From Veillonella denticariosi JCM 15641 (lineage in GTDB: Bacteria; Bacillota; Negativicutes; Veillonellales; Veillonellaceae): a stretch of DNA of 64,000 nucleotides. Position numbers and translations under genes: made by a program. The stretch spans positions 248,001-312,000 of the forward strand of contig NZ_PPDB01000003.1 in NCBI RefSeq assembly GCF_002959855.1, given 5' to 3'. Below are positions 1 to 9,223 of the stretch, one piece after another. The stretch's first letter is position 1; every line of letters begins with the position of its first letter. Below the pieces are notes generated by a model, which was not told the origin of the DNA, did no database searches, and saw only the letters and a list, made by a program, of their open reading frames with translations.

Positions 1-26
1 GCATCAATTACCTCTTGAAAGGCCAT
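1..26 (-). CDS. Start of an unidentified gene, cut by the window edge
   Basis: Only the first eight codons (MAFQEVID) and two bases of a ninth are inside the window. The start is supported by a strong Shine-Dalgarno sequence (AGGAGGA, 33-39) six bases upstream of the ATG. It follows the glycerol-facilitator gene on the same strand with about 80 bases between, so it is probably the next gene of the pdu operon. Eight residues are too few to name a product. Confidence 0.6.
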
Positions 27-108
27 ATAATCTCCTCCTAATTCAACATGTGTTCTTTAAACTATCCTGACAAACTATAATTCGTTTTATCTTATATACT
101 AGCTAAAG

Positions 109-831
109 TTAAGGTGCCACTAATTGGAAGAATAATACGGCTAAGCCTGCGCCGATCAATGAACCAATAAATGGTACCCACGCATATTGCCAGTTCGCTG
201 TCCCCTTATTAGGAATCGGTAATAAGGAATACGCTAAGCGTGGGCCAAAGTCGCGCGCTGGATTTAATGCGTATCCAGTAGTCGCACCAAAAGACATACC
301 AATAGATGCTACCAAGATACCGATAACCATAGGTGCTAAGCCATCAGCCATTTTCCCTAAGCAGAGAATAGCTAACATGAACATAAACGTAGCTATAATT
401 TCGGATATCAAATTGAATGGTTTATTATCAATAGCTGGACCTGTTGCAAAAATTCCTACACAGTTTCCTTCGTCAGGGCCTGTTACCTTAAAGTGTGGAT
501 AATAGAACAGTGCAGCAATGGCGGCACCTGTAAAACCACCTGCAATTTGAGCTATAGACATTGGAATCACTTGATCCCATGGAAATGTTCCCGCCACAGC
601 AAGAGCAAAAGTAACCGCTGGATTCAAATGACCAGGACCACCAAGAGCAACCCCTACATAGACACCAAAGGCTACGGCAAAAGCCCATCCAAAGATAATG
701 TGTAACCAATTAGTACCAAAAATACTAACGATGGTTTTCTTTAACAAAATTGATGCATTTGTACTATTACCAAATGCAATTAGAACGGCAGTACCAACAA
801 ACTCACTAATATACATTTGCGTTACGTCCAT
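109..831 (-). CDS. pduF: Glycerol/propanediol facilitator (MIP/aquaglyceroporin family)
   Basis: Inner-membrane channel of the major intrinsic protein family, predicted to let glycerol or 1,2-propanediol diffuse into the cell. Six hydrophobic segments and both pore half-helix signatures are visible: HLNPAVT in the first half and ALNPARD in the second. The Asp after NPAR is typical of glycerol facilitators rather than water-only channels. An in-frame GTG lies three codons upstream, but the ATG at 831 is preferred because GAGGTG sits six bases before it. The gene lies 18 bases after pduO and is the last complete gene of the dehydratase operon here. Its position argues for supplying the dehydratase substrate; the substrate itself is inferred. 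Confidence 0.9.
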   Translation of the reverse strand: MDVTQMYISEFVGTAVLIAFGNSTNASILLKKTIVSIFGTNWLHIIFGWAFAVAFGVYVGVALGGPGHLNPAVTFALAVAGTFPWDQVIPMSIAQIAGGFTGAAIAALFYYPHFKVTGPDEGNCVGIFATGPAIDNKPFNLISEIIATFMFMLAILCLGKMADGLAPMVIGILVASIGMSFGATTGYALNPARDFGPRLAYSLLPIPNKGTANWQYAWVPFIGSLIGAGLAVLFFQLVAP

Positions 832-849
832 TGTTTTCACCTCATAAAT

Positions 850-1896
850 CTACAAAGATTGTAATGCGTGAGATGCAATGTCCATATCTTGTACCACGGT
901 ACCACCGCTAATGCCAAGTCCTCCGACTATCTTGCCATTGATGATGATTGGATATCCTCCACCAAAGGTGCAAATTTTACGGTTTACCATGGATTCTATG
1001 TTGAATAGATCGCCATCAGGCTGTGTGCTTGGATATATTTCATGAGTTGCTGATTTAAGCGCCACTGCGGTGTACGCCTTTGCCTGTGCGATGTCGTTAC
1101 TGATGAGCAATGCATCTGACATACGTTGGAAATACATTAATACACCGTTTGCATCTACTATAGATACAACGATAGGTACGCCAATGGACTGAGCGTAGTC
1201 CATTGCCGCTTGTGAAAGTTTCGTCATAATATGCTCTAACTCGATTCCAGTTGTCATATCATTAACTTGATTTTCAACATTATGCTCTATATGACCTAAG
1301 CTTTGATTCGTTTCTGTTAGTATTTCCGCATGTCTAGTTACAACACGTTCTGAAACGCGTTCTACAATTGTTTCTACAAATTGTACATAGTCTTCCAAGC
1401 GAGCCATGATATACAGAGCATCAGATAGTCGATTAATAAATTTTCGAACCTCATCGCGGATAGGTTCCACGGAACCTAAGCTAATAAGCAACCGTTCACC
1501 ACGACGACAAATTGTACGTGCCACATGTAGCTCTGCAGCAGACAGGTAATTTCCACTTAATATAAAGCTATGTTGCTGTGGCAATCGCTTCGTATAGTCA
1601 TCGATTATACGTTCCAAGTCACTAATATCTTGTTGTGAAATTAAATTGCTACTTTCACTAAGATTTTCCACATGAGGTGTTGCTATCTCCGCACATAAGC
1701 GGAATAGCTGATGTTGTAATGTGTGAAGCACATGTTTATTGTCTGATGAGACGACTATTTTCTCACATACACTAACCTGTGCATTTAATTCATCAAAGGT
1801 TCCATATGTGTCCACACGAAGTGAATTTTTAGGTACCCTCGTCCCATCAAACAAGGCCGTTGTACCTGCATCACCAGTTTTCGTATAAATAGCCAT
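850..1896 (-). CDS. pduO: PduO-type ATP:cob(I)alamin adenosyltransferase with C-terminal GlcG/HbpS-like domain
   Basis: Makes adenosylcobalamin, the cofactor of the diol dehydratase, by transferring the adenosyl group of ATP to cob(I)alamin. Residues 1 to about 185 form the PduO-type transferase domain, with N-terminal IYTKTGDAGTT and RRGER further on. From about residue 210 a second domain of the GlcG/HbpS type (DUF336) follows, with LGISGGTVVQDMDIA near the end. This two-domain order is that of Salmonella PduO. A GTG lies two codons upstream of the chosen ATG at 1896; the ATG has the better spacing to GAGAGG. The gene follows pduH by 27 bases. The family role is well established; activity here is inferred. 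Confidence 0.93.
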   Translation of the reverse strand: MAIYTKTGDAGTTALFDGTRVPKNSLRVDTYGTFDELNAQVSVCEKIVVSSDNKHVLHTLQHQLFRLCAEIATPHVENLSESSNLISQQDISDLERIIDDYTKRLPQQHSFILSGNYLSAAELHVARTICRRGERLLISLGSVEPIRDEVRKFINRLSDALYIMARLEDYVQFVETIVERVSERVVTRHAEILTETNQSLGHIEHNVENQVNDMTTGIELEHIMTKLSQAAMDYAQSIGVPIVVSIVDANGVLMYFQRMSDALLISNDIAQAKAYTAVALKSATHEIYPSTQPDGDLFNIESMVNRKICTFGGGYPIIINGKIVGGLGISGGTVVQDMDIASHALQSL

Positions 1897-1923
1897 ATGC
1901 ACTACCTCTCAAGTTAATTGTAT

Positions 1924-2298
1924 TTAAAAGGCTACTTCCAATCGTTTATCTGAAACGAAAGGATTTCCTTTTACAAGGCGAGCTGCATTGACACCTAAGG
2001 TGCGTAAACTATCTGGATATTGACTATAACCGCTAAGTCGGTAGATAAATTGATGAGCTGGTATATTTTTATAGGTCAATACAATAGCCTGATCATCAAC
2101 GCCAATACCTACAGACAAAGCCGAATTACGAGATGCTAAGTCAGCTAATGCAATATGAGTACCGCTATGGGACTCAATTACCACAGGAAGGTCTTCCTCT
2201 TCAATACCGTATAAGAGGGGCTTTAATACGTCCTCACTGATATGCTGTGTTGTATAAAGCAAGATGGTCGGTTTACTAATGATACTTTGATCCATCAT
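1924..2298 (-). CDS. pduH: Diol dehydratase reactivase small subunit
   Basis: Small subunit of the reactivating factor that exchanges damaged cobalamin out of diol/glycerol dehydratase. The 124-residue length and the segment LLYGIEEEDLPV, followed by a basic and hydrophobic C-terminal half, match PduH/DdrB. The start codon overlaps the stop of pduG (ATGATG over TGA) and AAAGGAGG lies just upstream inside pduG, so the two subunits are translationally coupled. The second ATG at 2295 is an alternative start. Coupling fits the fixed stoichiometry known for the large and small reactivase subunits. Confidence 0.92.
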   Translation of the reverse strand: MMDQSIISKPTILLYTTQHISEDVLKPLLYGIEEEDLPVVIESHSGTHIALADLASRNSALSVGIGVDDQAIVLTYKNIPAHQFIYRLSGYSQYPDSLRTLGVNAARLVKGNPFVSDKRLEVAF

Positions 2299-4121
2299 CG
2301 GCCTCCTTTCTGTACATAAGATAGAACAAGTCCTGTTGCTACCGCATTACGCGCCCCTTCAATGCCTCGAATATTGCCGCGGCCAGCTACTAATGCATAT
2401 TGTGAAAGTGCATCAGTCACAAGTTGAGGAATTTCAAAATCTAGTGCGGAACCGCCTACAATAACTACAAATGGAATGTCTCGTACATTATGAGTGGGGC
2501 TTACAGATGCCAAGGCACGAAGTGAATTTGTTACAAATACCCGTTTCTTTGCTGTTTGGCGTACGCGCTTAATCGTTTCTAATGGTATATCTCGTTCTAT
2601 AGGAACGAGACCATCAGGAGTGACGATAACTACACGACCAAATAATTCCGCAGATAGCGGCTCGTTGAAAAATTGTACTGTACCATCTTCGTGACGAATA
2701 TGATATACACTGAGTACTTGAGCTAATGGATCTCGTTTAATAGCCTCCGCAATATATACATCTTCAAGTCCAAGTTCAGAATTGATGAGCATAGTTACCA
2801 TGTTTCCTGCACCTGCAAGATGAATGGCCTTAATTTTACCTTCTCGGTTAATGATAGATGCATCGGTAGAGCCTGCACCTAAGTCAAGTATGGCCATCGG
2901 TTTCGCTGTTCCTGGTGTTGTCAAGGCACCTAGGATAGCTGATTCAGCCTCTTCACCCCCGATTTCAACAGGAACGCCTAGCTCTTTCTCCACCTGCTTC
3001 GCAATGATTTCCATTTGTAGATGATCTGATTTAACCATGGATGCAATGCCTACAGCTTGTTCCATAGAGAATTCACCTGCGAGTCCACCTTTTACATTAA
3101 TAGGAACAGCCACATCTACAGCCAGTAAATCTTGGATATACACGTCTTGAGGTGATTTATTTGTCAATTGCGCCATAGTGAGACGAACCTTTTCCAGCAT
3201 GCCCCCCACATTCGTACCTGCTTCGCCGCTAATATCCTCAATAGGATGAACAGATTCAAGGGTTTCCATGATTTTCTCCGCCCCAGCAGATACATCAACG
3301 GATACAGTTCGGTCATTACCCATAACAATGATGGAACCAGCCGGTATTACACGCTCCTTAACGTCCCCTGCAGGAGTTTTGATAACAACGGCGGAGCGAT
3401 TGCCGATAATGGCTCTAGCAATAGGCACAATATTTTTTGTCTCTTCTGGTGAAAGCTCAAATACAGTAGCAATCCCATAAGGATTCGATAATTGTGATAC
3501 TACCTGCCCTGGTTCTACGACCTCTACGGCAGAAAGCATGTCCATTGGAATTTTATCGATATACGCAACCTCGTCTACGATAGGAATTTTGTTATCTAAT
3601 CGATTGTTGACGAGTACTCCATCATCAGCCTGAAGGATCGCAGCCCGAATATCATAACCTCGTTTACAATACGCATTGATAAGCTGTGCTACCAATTCAA
3701 AATCGATAATCTTTGAAACTACCACGATATATGGCTGACCTTGTGGCTTATCGATAAGCTGCTCAATGGGAACAGTATACCCTACGCCAAGGCCTAAGCC
3801 ACCTGGTGTTTTAGGATTGTGACCTATCATAGTAGATTCTGTGATAATCGTTTCCGTAATAGTTTCCATGGCCACATCGCCAATAACTGGTGTAGCCTCA
3901 TTAATGCGAACCAAGTCAATATCTCGTAATGTAAGATTAGCAGACCTGATTAGCGACTTGAGGGCATCCATGAGGCCCACGATATTTTCTCGTGTCCCTT
4001 TAATACCAGTTGTATTGGCAATCGCGGAAGATAAGAACTTTACCTCCCCATTGCTATGAATTTCGGCCAAGGCCGCTTCTGTTGTAGAATTTCCGATATC
4101 GATGCCAACAATTCGTTTCAT
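2295..4121 (-). CDS. pduG: Diol dehydratase reactivase ATPase large subunit
   Basis: Chaperone-like ATPase that binds inactivated dehydratase and drives release of the damaged cofactor. The 608-residue length equals that of the PduG/DdrA family. The N-terminus IVGIDIGNSTTEAALAE and the later LDLGAGSTDAS are the phosphate-binding loops of the actin/Hsp70-like ATPase fold. The gene lies 18 bases after pduE and overlaps pduH by four bases. No gap, frameshift or missing motif is seen. Confidence 0.95.
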   Translation of the reverse strand: MKRIVGIDIGNSTTEAALAEIHSNGEVKFLSSAIANTTGIKGTRENIVGLMDALKSLIRSANLTLRDIDLVRINEATPVIGDVAMETITETIITESTMIGHNPKTPGGLGLGVGYTVPIEQLIDKPQGQPYIVVVSKIIDFELVAQLINAYCKRGYDIRAAILQADDGVLVNNRLDNKIPIVDEVAYIDKIPMDMLSAVEVVEPGQVVSQLSNPYGIATVFELSPEETKNIVPIARAIIGNRSAVVIKTPAGDVKERVIPAGSIIVMGNDRTVSVDVSAGAEKIMETLESVHPIEDISGEAGTNVGGMLEKVRLTMAQLTNKSPQDVYIQDLLAVDVAVPINVKGGLAGEFSMEQAVGIASMVKSDHLQMEIIAKQVEKELGVPVEIGGEEAESAILGALTTPGTAKPMAILDLGAGSTDASIINREGKIKAIHLAGAGNMVTMLINSELGLEDVYIAEAIKRDPLAQVLSVYHIRHEDGTVQFFNEPLSAELFGRVVIVTPDGLVPIERDIPLETIKRVRQTAKKRVFVTNSLRALASVSPTHNVRDIPFVVIVGGSALDFEIPQLVTDALSQYALVAGRGNIRGIEGARNAVATGLVLSYVQKGGR

Positions 4122-4139
4122 AATGACATCTCCTATTGG

Positions 4140-4661
4140 TTAATTATCACCTTTCAGTTTTTTACGACGTTCGTAGTTTTCTGCAGCTTCTCGTACAAAG
4201 GTTGCACAAATTGGAGCTCCCAGCCCATCAAGTTCATTAGCAATATCCAATAACTCTTGTTTAGAGGAACGATATGGACGAAGTGCATTGTACATTTCAA
4301 GTAAGCGTTTATCACTAACCTTCGTCATTTCTGCAGCGCGAGAAAAGTTGAGTTCAATTTGATCACGTCCGCCAGCCTTAGCGATTTGCCCTTGAGCTTT
4401 CAAAATAGAAGGAGAAATTTTCAAATCATCCATTGTAATATGGCCTGCCATTACGTTATCCATTGTAATATAGCTTAGGTCACGACCTTGACCAAGATCA
4501 ATCCATTCAGGATGTTTCTTCGCAATCGGGTAATCTTCGATTGTAACTACACTATCTACAGTAGTTGTTGTATGTGGAGTAGAGTAATGAGTAGTATTGC
4601 CCTTTGCATCTTCTAGTTCAGATACAATCTGCCGAATTAAGGTTTCTAATTCATTAGCCAT
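4140..4661 (-). CDS. pduE: Propanediol/glycerol dehydratase small subunit
   Basis: Gamma subunit of the adenosylcobalamin-dependent diol dehydratase. It is 173 residues, as in PduE, with conserved C-terminal blocks RAAEMTKVSDKRLLEMYN and ICATFVREAAENYERR. The first 18 residues (MANELETLIRQIVSELED) look like an amphipathic helix joined by a variable linker to the core. In PduD and PduE such extensions are linked to packing the enzyme into the microcompartment. The gene is 11 bases downstream of pduD and 18 bases before pduG, with GGAGG at its start. Confidence 0.94.
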   Translation of the reverse strand: MANELETLIRQIVSELEDAKGNTTHYSTPHTTTTVDSVVTIEDYPIAKKHPEWIDLGQGRDLSYITMDNVMAGHITMDDLKISPSILKAQGQIAKAGGRDQIELNFSRAAEMTKVSDKRLLEMYNALRPYRSSKQELLDIANELDGLGAPICATFVREAAENYERRKKLKGDN

Positions 4662-4672
4662 AGTAAACCTCC

Positions 4673-5371
4673 TTATACAGTGACACGAACTTCATCAGCC
4701 GGCTTACCTTTTACTACATGCTTAGTTTCTTTAATATGAAGCAATGCAGACAATGCTTGGTATTTCGGTCGAGCCATTTGATCGTTCAAGGTGGGTACTG
4801 GTGTTGGTGATTCGCCCTTAGCGTATTTAGCAGCATTTTTACCGATAGCACGGTATGTTTCAGCCGTTAATAGTGGTGCTTGAGGGAATAATTCCAAGTT
4901 TGAAAGTGGTTGTAAGTCGCGTTGATGAATCAATGTTGTACCTTTAGATTGAATACCGATACATACACCAGATCCAGAAATAGAATCGCCTTCAACGGCT
5001 ACGGCCGCTACGTCAGAGGATCGATATACACGAATCACGCGAGCTTTAAGTCCTTCCTCTTCAATGCCTGCTACCACTTGGCGAATTACTTCTTGATGCG
5101 GTACACCAACAATGGTTTGTCGTTGACTACGACCAAAGGCAGGGCCTACAGCAATAACTACTTCATCGGCGCTTGTACCAGCTTGTGCTGGGCCACCAGT
5201 TTGTAGCCAACTATCGTCACCAGTTGGGTCTTCATGTCTAGATGCCGCACTTGGTGCGGTGCTTTCACCAACATTAGCCTTGAATTGTGGTGCCTCATGA
5301 ACACCACCCATTTCTTGTAATACGTCCAGGATAATAGAGCGTAATACATCTCTGTTAATTTCAGCCATCAT
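4673..5371 (-). CDS. pduD: Propanediol/glycerol dehydratase medium subunit
   Basis: Beta subunit of the coenzyme B12-dependent diol dehydratase, 232 residues. The N-terminus ([18 protein letters not shown]) is a short amphipathic helix like the microcompartment-targeting peptide of Salmonella PduD. A low-complexity linker follows to about residue 65, then the conserved core. Within the core, [20 protein letters not shown] is characteristic of the family. Two adjacent ATG codons (5371 and 5368) follow GGAGG; either could initiate. The gene ends 11 bases before pduE and starts 9 bases after pduC. Confidence 0.94.
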   Translation of the reverse strand: MMAEINRDVLRSIILDVLQEMGGVHEAPQFKANVGESTAPSAASRHEDPTGDDSWLQTGGPAQAGTSADEVVIAVGPAFGRSQRQTIVGVPHQEVIRQVVAGIEEEGLKARVIRVYRSSDVAAVAVEGDSISGSGVCIGIQSKGTTLIHQRDLQPLSNLELFPQAPLLTAETYRAIGKNAAKYAKGESPTPVPTLNDQMARPKYQALSALLHIKETKHVVKGKPADEVRVTV

Positions 5372-5380
5372 GACACCTCC

Positions 5381-7042
5381 TTATATATCCCGTGGATCAA
5401 TGGCATTTGGAATATCTTTAATACGTTCCCAATCTTCACCTTCCACACGATACCCTGTGCCAACACCTTGATAGTCATTTCTATTATTAATCGCAGAAAT
5501 AACGTTGAAATCACGGTCAAAAATGGCCGATGTTTGTAAGTAATCGCCGGTGATTTTTTGTTTTAATAGACTCAAAACACTTTGTGCTACATCAGTATGA
5601 CCTTCTTTAGCTAATCCTTTTACAAAGTCAACGCCTGTAACACCGCGATTCAACAAGTCTTGAGCCGCTTTAATATCTGCAACCTTGTCGCGAGGAGGCA
5701 TATCTTTAGACCCATTCGCATAGGTAGCAGCCTCTACCTCTTGATCTGTAATTGGAGGCAAACCTAATGATTTGAACAAAGCTTGAAGCGCACGAGCAGC
5801 TTTATTTCGAACTTCCACCACTTCTTCTTCACGAGCAGGAATAAGACCACCATTTACCTTAAGGTCACGTTGAATAACTGTCCAGTCATCATAGTCCTCT
5901 GCATCCCAGTTGGAACCAGCAAACATGTTGTCATAGTTTGGTGTAGAGCTATAACCAGAGCAGATAAAATCAGTACCAGGTGCAAATTGCATCAATGTAC
6001 GTGCTGTTCTGCGCAAATCAGAGTGACTGAATGTTTGGTCATTACTAGATGCACATTCAAGGTCAAGCATAGCCGCTACAAGATTTTCTGCTAATACAGC
6101 GCGGATACCAGAAGGTACAGCTGCAGGAATACCGATACAGCTTACAGAACCATTTTGGATACCTTGTACGCCAGCTCCTTTTGTAATGTATAAACAACGG
6201 ATTTCAAGGTACAACATAGATTTACCTTCCGCTTGGCCCATTTGTACTTCAGAACCCGTACCAGAAGTAAAACGCATTTTTAGGCCCCGAGAAGCATAAG
6301 CAGATGCAAGGAAACCTTTAGACCAAGGTGTATCATCACCATCGGTAAATACGTCTTCAGTACCATATACGGAAATTGTTTCTGCGTAGGCTGTAAAACC
6401 ACGCATGCCAAGTTCCAATTCTGTTGCTTCTTCCAAGGAGCATTGAGTCAATACACCTGGTCGACCACATTGAGAGCCTACAAGTAAGCTAATCGCATTT
6501 AGTGGTGCATAACGAGCAACAGCTACAGTGGTTTCTTCTTCTGCAAAACCACGAAGTGCACCTTCTGCTGCATCTGCTGCAATTTGTACTGGGTTATCGT
6601 TTACGTTCGTTACATGGGCTTGGTTTGCCATTGTACGACGAGCACGCATTTTTTGCATGCATTGCATCATCTCAACAACGTTCATAGAACAAACAACTTC
6701 AAGCATTTTAGCAGGAGTAATAGATTTACAAATCTTAACGATTTCTTCACGAGGTACTGATGGTGTGAGCATCATATTAGCAATCTCTTTTGAGTCTTTT
6801 GACATTGCTTGTTGAGCACCATCGAGAACGATACCGTAATTTGCAATGAATGTATCGATAAGATCAAAGTCTTCGCGGTGTTTACCGTCAAGTTCAACAA
6901 TACGGCCCCCTTCGATTACGAGGCTAGGTTTTGGATCTTGAGGAGATTCCATGGCTATAAAACCTTCCTCCACCCATTCCTTTACATAACCATCCTGATT
7001 GACCGGACGTTGACTTAAGACTTCGAAACGTTTTGATTTCAT
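5381..7042 (-). CDS. pduC: Propanediol/glycerol dehydratase large (catalytic) subunit
   Basis: Catalytic alpha subunit that holds adenosylcobalamin and converts 1,2-propanediol or glycerol to the aldehyde by radical chemistry. The product has 553 residues, close to the family's usual 554. Family blocks include MKSKRFEVLSQRPVNQDG at the N-terminus, ASSNDQTFSHSDLRRTAR and NYDNMFAGSNWDAEDYDDW. An in-frame ATG four codons upstream (7054) would add MVCP, but it touches its own ribosome site; the 7042 start matches relatives. Whether glycerol or propanediol is preferred cannot be read from the sequence. Next to pduB and pduD/E with tight spacing. Confidence 0.96.
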   Translation of the reverse strand: MKSKRFEVLSQRPVNQDGYVKEWVEEGFIAMESPQDPKPSLVIEGGRIVELDGKHREDFDLIDTFIANYGIVLDGAQQAMSKDSKEIANMMLTPSVPREEIVKICKSITPAKMLEVVCSMNVVEMMQCMQKMRARRTMANQAHVTNVNDNPVQIAADAAEGALRGFAEEETTVAVARYAPLNAISLLVGSQCGRPGVLTQCSLEEATELELGMRGFTAYAETISVYGTEDVFTDGDDTPWSKGFLASAYASRGLKMRFTSGTGSEVQMGQAEGKSMLYLEIRCLYITKGAGVQGIQNGSVSCIGIPAAVPSGIRAVLAENLVAAMLDLECASSNDQTFSHSDLRRTARTLMQFAPGTDFICSGYSSTPNYDNMFAGSNWDAEDYDDWTVIQRDLKVNGGLIPAREEEVVEVRNKAARALQALFKSLGLPPITDQEVEAATYANGSKDMPPRDKVADIKAAQDLLNRGVTGVDFVKGLAKEGHTDVAQSVLSLLKQKITGDYLQTSAIFDRDFNVISAINNRNDYQGVGTGYRVEGEDWERIKDIPNAIDPRDI

Positions 7043-7063
7043 AGGGCATACCATCCTTTCAGA

Positions 7064-7765
7064 TTAGATATAGGAAGGGGCTTCGTTCACTGGTTCGTCA
7101 CCCATCGTACCGAGCAATTGTTTACCTACTTCACGAGCAGAGATAACTGCTTGTCGTACAGCCCCAGAATCACCAGAAATCTGTAAAATTACTTCGTTAG
7201 AATTACTTGTGCCTGCAGAAGGAGATGCATAACCAATTACATCAACATTAGCAGATTTAACAGCTACATCAGCCATGACTACACCGATAGCTGCCGGTGC
7301 ACCTACGATAAGGCCAAATGCTTTACCCTCAGGCGCGCCAAATGCTGTATTTACTGCATGGCTGGCACGTGCTGTATATTGTAACTCAATATGCCCCGCA
7401 TCATTTCCATATACATCACCAAAAGTACGTTCCACTTCAGCTAGAGCTACTTCAATAGCACGTTTTACATCAGATACATCATCACCACCAAAAATGATAA
7501 GTGAACCATGTCCTGCACCACCTTTTGTATCACGAGGTAGTTCAATACTAACAATTTCAGTATTTGTTGCCTTGACTGCTTCATCAGCAGCCATAATATG
7601 TGGCCCAGCACCAGTACGAGCACCTAAAATACCAATAGATCGATATTTTTTCTTCAGTTGCATCGCATCTAATACTTGTTGATCTACATTAGCAATTACA
7701 AGACCTATAGTATCACCAGTTTTACTAGTACCTACAAATTCAGTTAATCCACATGTTATCGCCAT
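7064..7765 (-). CDS. pduB: Microcompartment shell protein PduB (tandem BMC domains)
   Basis: Shell protein of the propanediol-utilisation microcompartment, made of two fused BMC domains that form a trimer with a gated pore. It closely resembles PduB over its whole length: YRSIGILGARTGAGPHIMAA, VSIELPRDTKGGAGHGSL and SGDSGAVRQAVISAREVGK. An upstream in-frame ATG at 7783 exists, but AAGGAGG (7771-7777) is correctly spaced for the ATG at 7765. That start begins MAITCGLTEFVG, like the short PduB' form of Salmonella. It is the first gene of the operon. No PduA- or PduJ-type single-domain shell gene precedes it, so further shell genes must lie past the left edge or elsewhere. Confidence 0.94.
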   Translation of the reverse strand: MAITCGLTEFVGTSKTGDTIGLVIANVDQQVLDAMQLKKKYRSIGILGARTGAGPHIMAADEAVKATNTEIVSIELPRDTKGGAGHGSLIIFGGDDVSDVKRAIEVALAEVERTFGDVYGNDAGHIELQYTARASHAVNTAFGAPEGKAFGLIVGAPAAIGVVMADVAVKSANVDVIGYASPSAGTSNSNEVILQISGDSGAVRQAVISAREVGKQLLGTMGDEPVNEAPSYI

Positions 7766-8223
7766 AATACCCTCCTTAGCCATAATGAAAGTATTTTTCT
7801 ATAGGGTTTTTCATTTGTATTTCATATATATACAACAAACCACCCCATACACTATATAACTTTATAGAGCATGCTTTGCTATTCAATCTCTGTCCATTGG
7901 GCTCAATCCTTTCTCAATTTATGTAACGACAGTATTTATCTACTTTTATTATAAAAATTTTGAAATACAACATTTTTATGTATATTCATAAAATGCAATT
8001 TTTCTATTACCAAAATACTATAATCCTGTTATACTTATACATATAAAGGCGAATAAGTATTAATAATAACCTAAAGTTATATGTATATGAATTTTAAGTG
8101 GCATATCACTTTTCTCTTTTCTTAGGCTTATAATTCCCCCTACTAAATAAAGAGTAGGTAGAGCTACTATAGCACAGTACGCTTACCAGACCTCTTAATA
8201 TATTAGTGATTGGAGGTTTCCCT
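7766..8223. promoter_or_regulatory. Divergent intergenic control region between pduB and pocR
   Basis: This 458-bp AT-rich region holds no convincing gene. It must carry the leftward pdu promoter and the rightward pocR promoter. Seen directly: an inverted repeat AAGTG-6-CACTT at 8096-8111, a TATAAT at 8129-8134 on the pocR side, a loose palindrome ATTTTTATG/CATAAAAT around 7970-7993, and TTGGAGG ahead of pocR. By analogy with Salmonella, PocR would activate the pdu operon from here. No cobalamin-riboswitch core was recognised. Confidence 0.55.
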
Positions 8224-9114
8224 ATGATTTGTACACAAGAAGATGCGAAACTTATTAACGAAATCATGCGTGATTTCACAAATATTACAAAAATTGCGGC
8301 TATATTTGTCAATAATCGAGGTAAAGTATTATCTCAAGAATATAATTTTTCACCATTTTGCAAAGTAGTAAGACGTAACCCAGCATATGCACGCCGATGC
8401 AATCAATGTGATCTATATGGTGGTTTAGATGCTACAAAAGAGTTATCTTCATGTCCATACCGATGCCATATGGGACTTATAGACTTCTCTGTTCCTGTTA
8501 TGAAAGATGGTGCTATTTTAGGCTTTATCATGGCAGGCCAAGCAAAAACTGAAGATACTACAATTAAACCTATCTTGCCTACGCAAACAAATTGGCACGA
8601 CAACACAAAACTTCGGACGCTTTACCAATCATTACCAAGCCTGACGGCAGAACAAATCTACAGTGCTACAAAGGTTTTACGTATTCTAGTTGCACACTTC
8701 TTTCCATTCAATGATTTATCAGTAGAAGAACTACCTTACGGGAAATTACCAAACTTTGTTGAAACAGAGCGTCCTATTAATCGTCCAGAAATACGAAAGG
8801 CAATCTTATACATAGAAAAAAACCTGAGTAAACGCGTTTCACTCAGGCGAATTTCAGAACATATTCATTTAAGCGAGTCCTATTTCTCTAAGATTTTTAA
8901 AGATGACACAGGACTTTCAGTAGTTCAATATATAACACTACTACGTATACAGGAAGCAAAAAAATTATTAGTATATTCCCAATTAACGGTCAACCAGATC
9001 AGTAAAACACTAGGCTACAACAGGACCAGTTATTTCTGTAAGATATTTAAAATGGCTACCACTGAAACGCCACATTCATATCGGAAGAAATATGCGAAAC
9101 CAATTGATGCATAA
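8224..9114 (+). CDS. pocR: PocR-type AraC-family activator of the pdu operon
   Basis: Transcription activator predicted to sense propanediol or glycerol and switch on the divergent pdu operon. Residues about 5-160 form the PocR sensory domain with its Cys cluster (CKVVRR, CNQCDLYGG, CPYRCHMG). Residues about 190-290 are two AraC-type helix-turn-helix motifs, with VSLRRISEHIHLSESYFSK and TVNQISKTLGYNRTSYFCK. The ATG at 8224 follows TTGGAGG by seven bases and is preferred over an in-frame start at 8206. It is followed at once by a strong terminator, so it is a single-gene unit. Confidence 0.92.
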   Translation: MICTQEDAKLINEIMRDFTNITKIAAIFVNNRGKVLSQEYNFSPFCKVVRRNPAYARRCNQCDLYGGLDATKELSSCPYRCHMGLIDFSVPVMKDGAILGFIMAGQAKTEDTTIKPILPTQTNWHDNTKLRTLYQSLPSLTAEQIYSATKVLRILVAHFFPFNDLSVEELPYGKLPNFVETERPINRPEIRKAILYIEKNLSKRVSLRRISEHIHLSESYFSKIFKDDTGLSVVQYITLLRIQEAKKLLVYSQLTVNQISKTLGYNRTSYFCKIFKMATTETPHSYRKKYAKPIDA

Positions 9115-9120
9115 TATAAC

Positions 9121-9157
9121 AAAAAGGTGTAACACCAATGGTGCTACACCTTTTTTT
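9121..9157 (+). terminator. Rho-independent terminator of pocR
   Basis: An AAAGGTGTA arm pairs with TACACCTTT, with an inner CACC/GGTG stem and an AAT loop, followed by a run of T. It begins a few bases after the pocR stop codon. The A-run on the other side lets it also work for leftward transcripts. Confidence 0.9.
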
Positions 9158-9223
9158 GTATCTATAAAGTTATGTCATAAGAGAGTATTAAATTTAATAC
9201 ATATATGTTATTACAATCATTGA

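Noticed and set aside
7766-8223. Cobalamin riboswitch before the pdu operon
   Set aside because: No B12-box core was seen on either strand; control by PocR is the simpler explanation.
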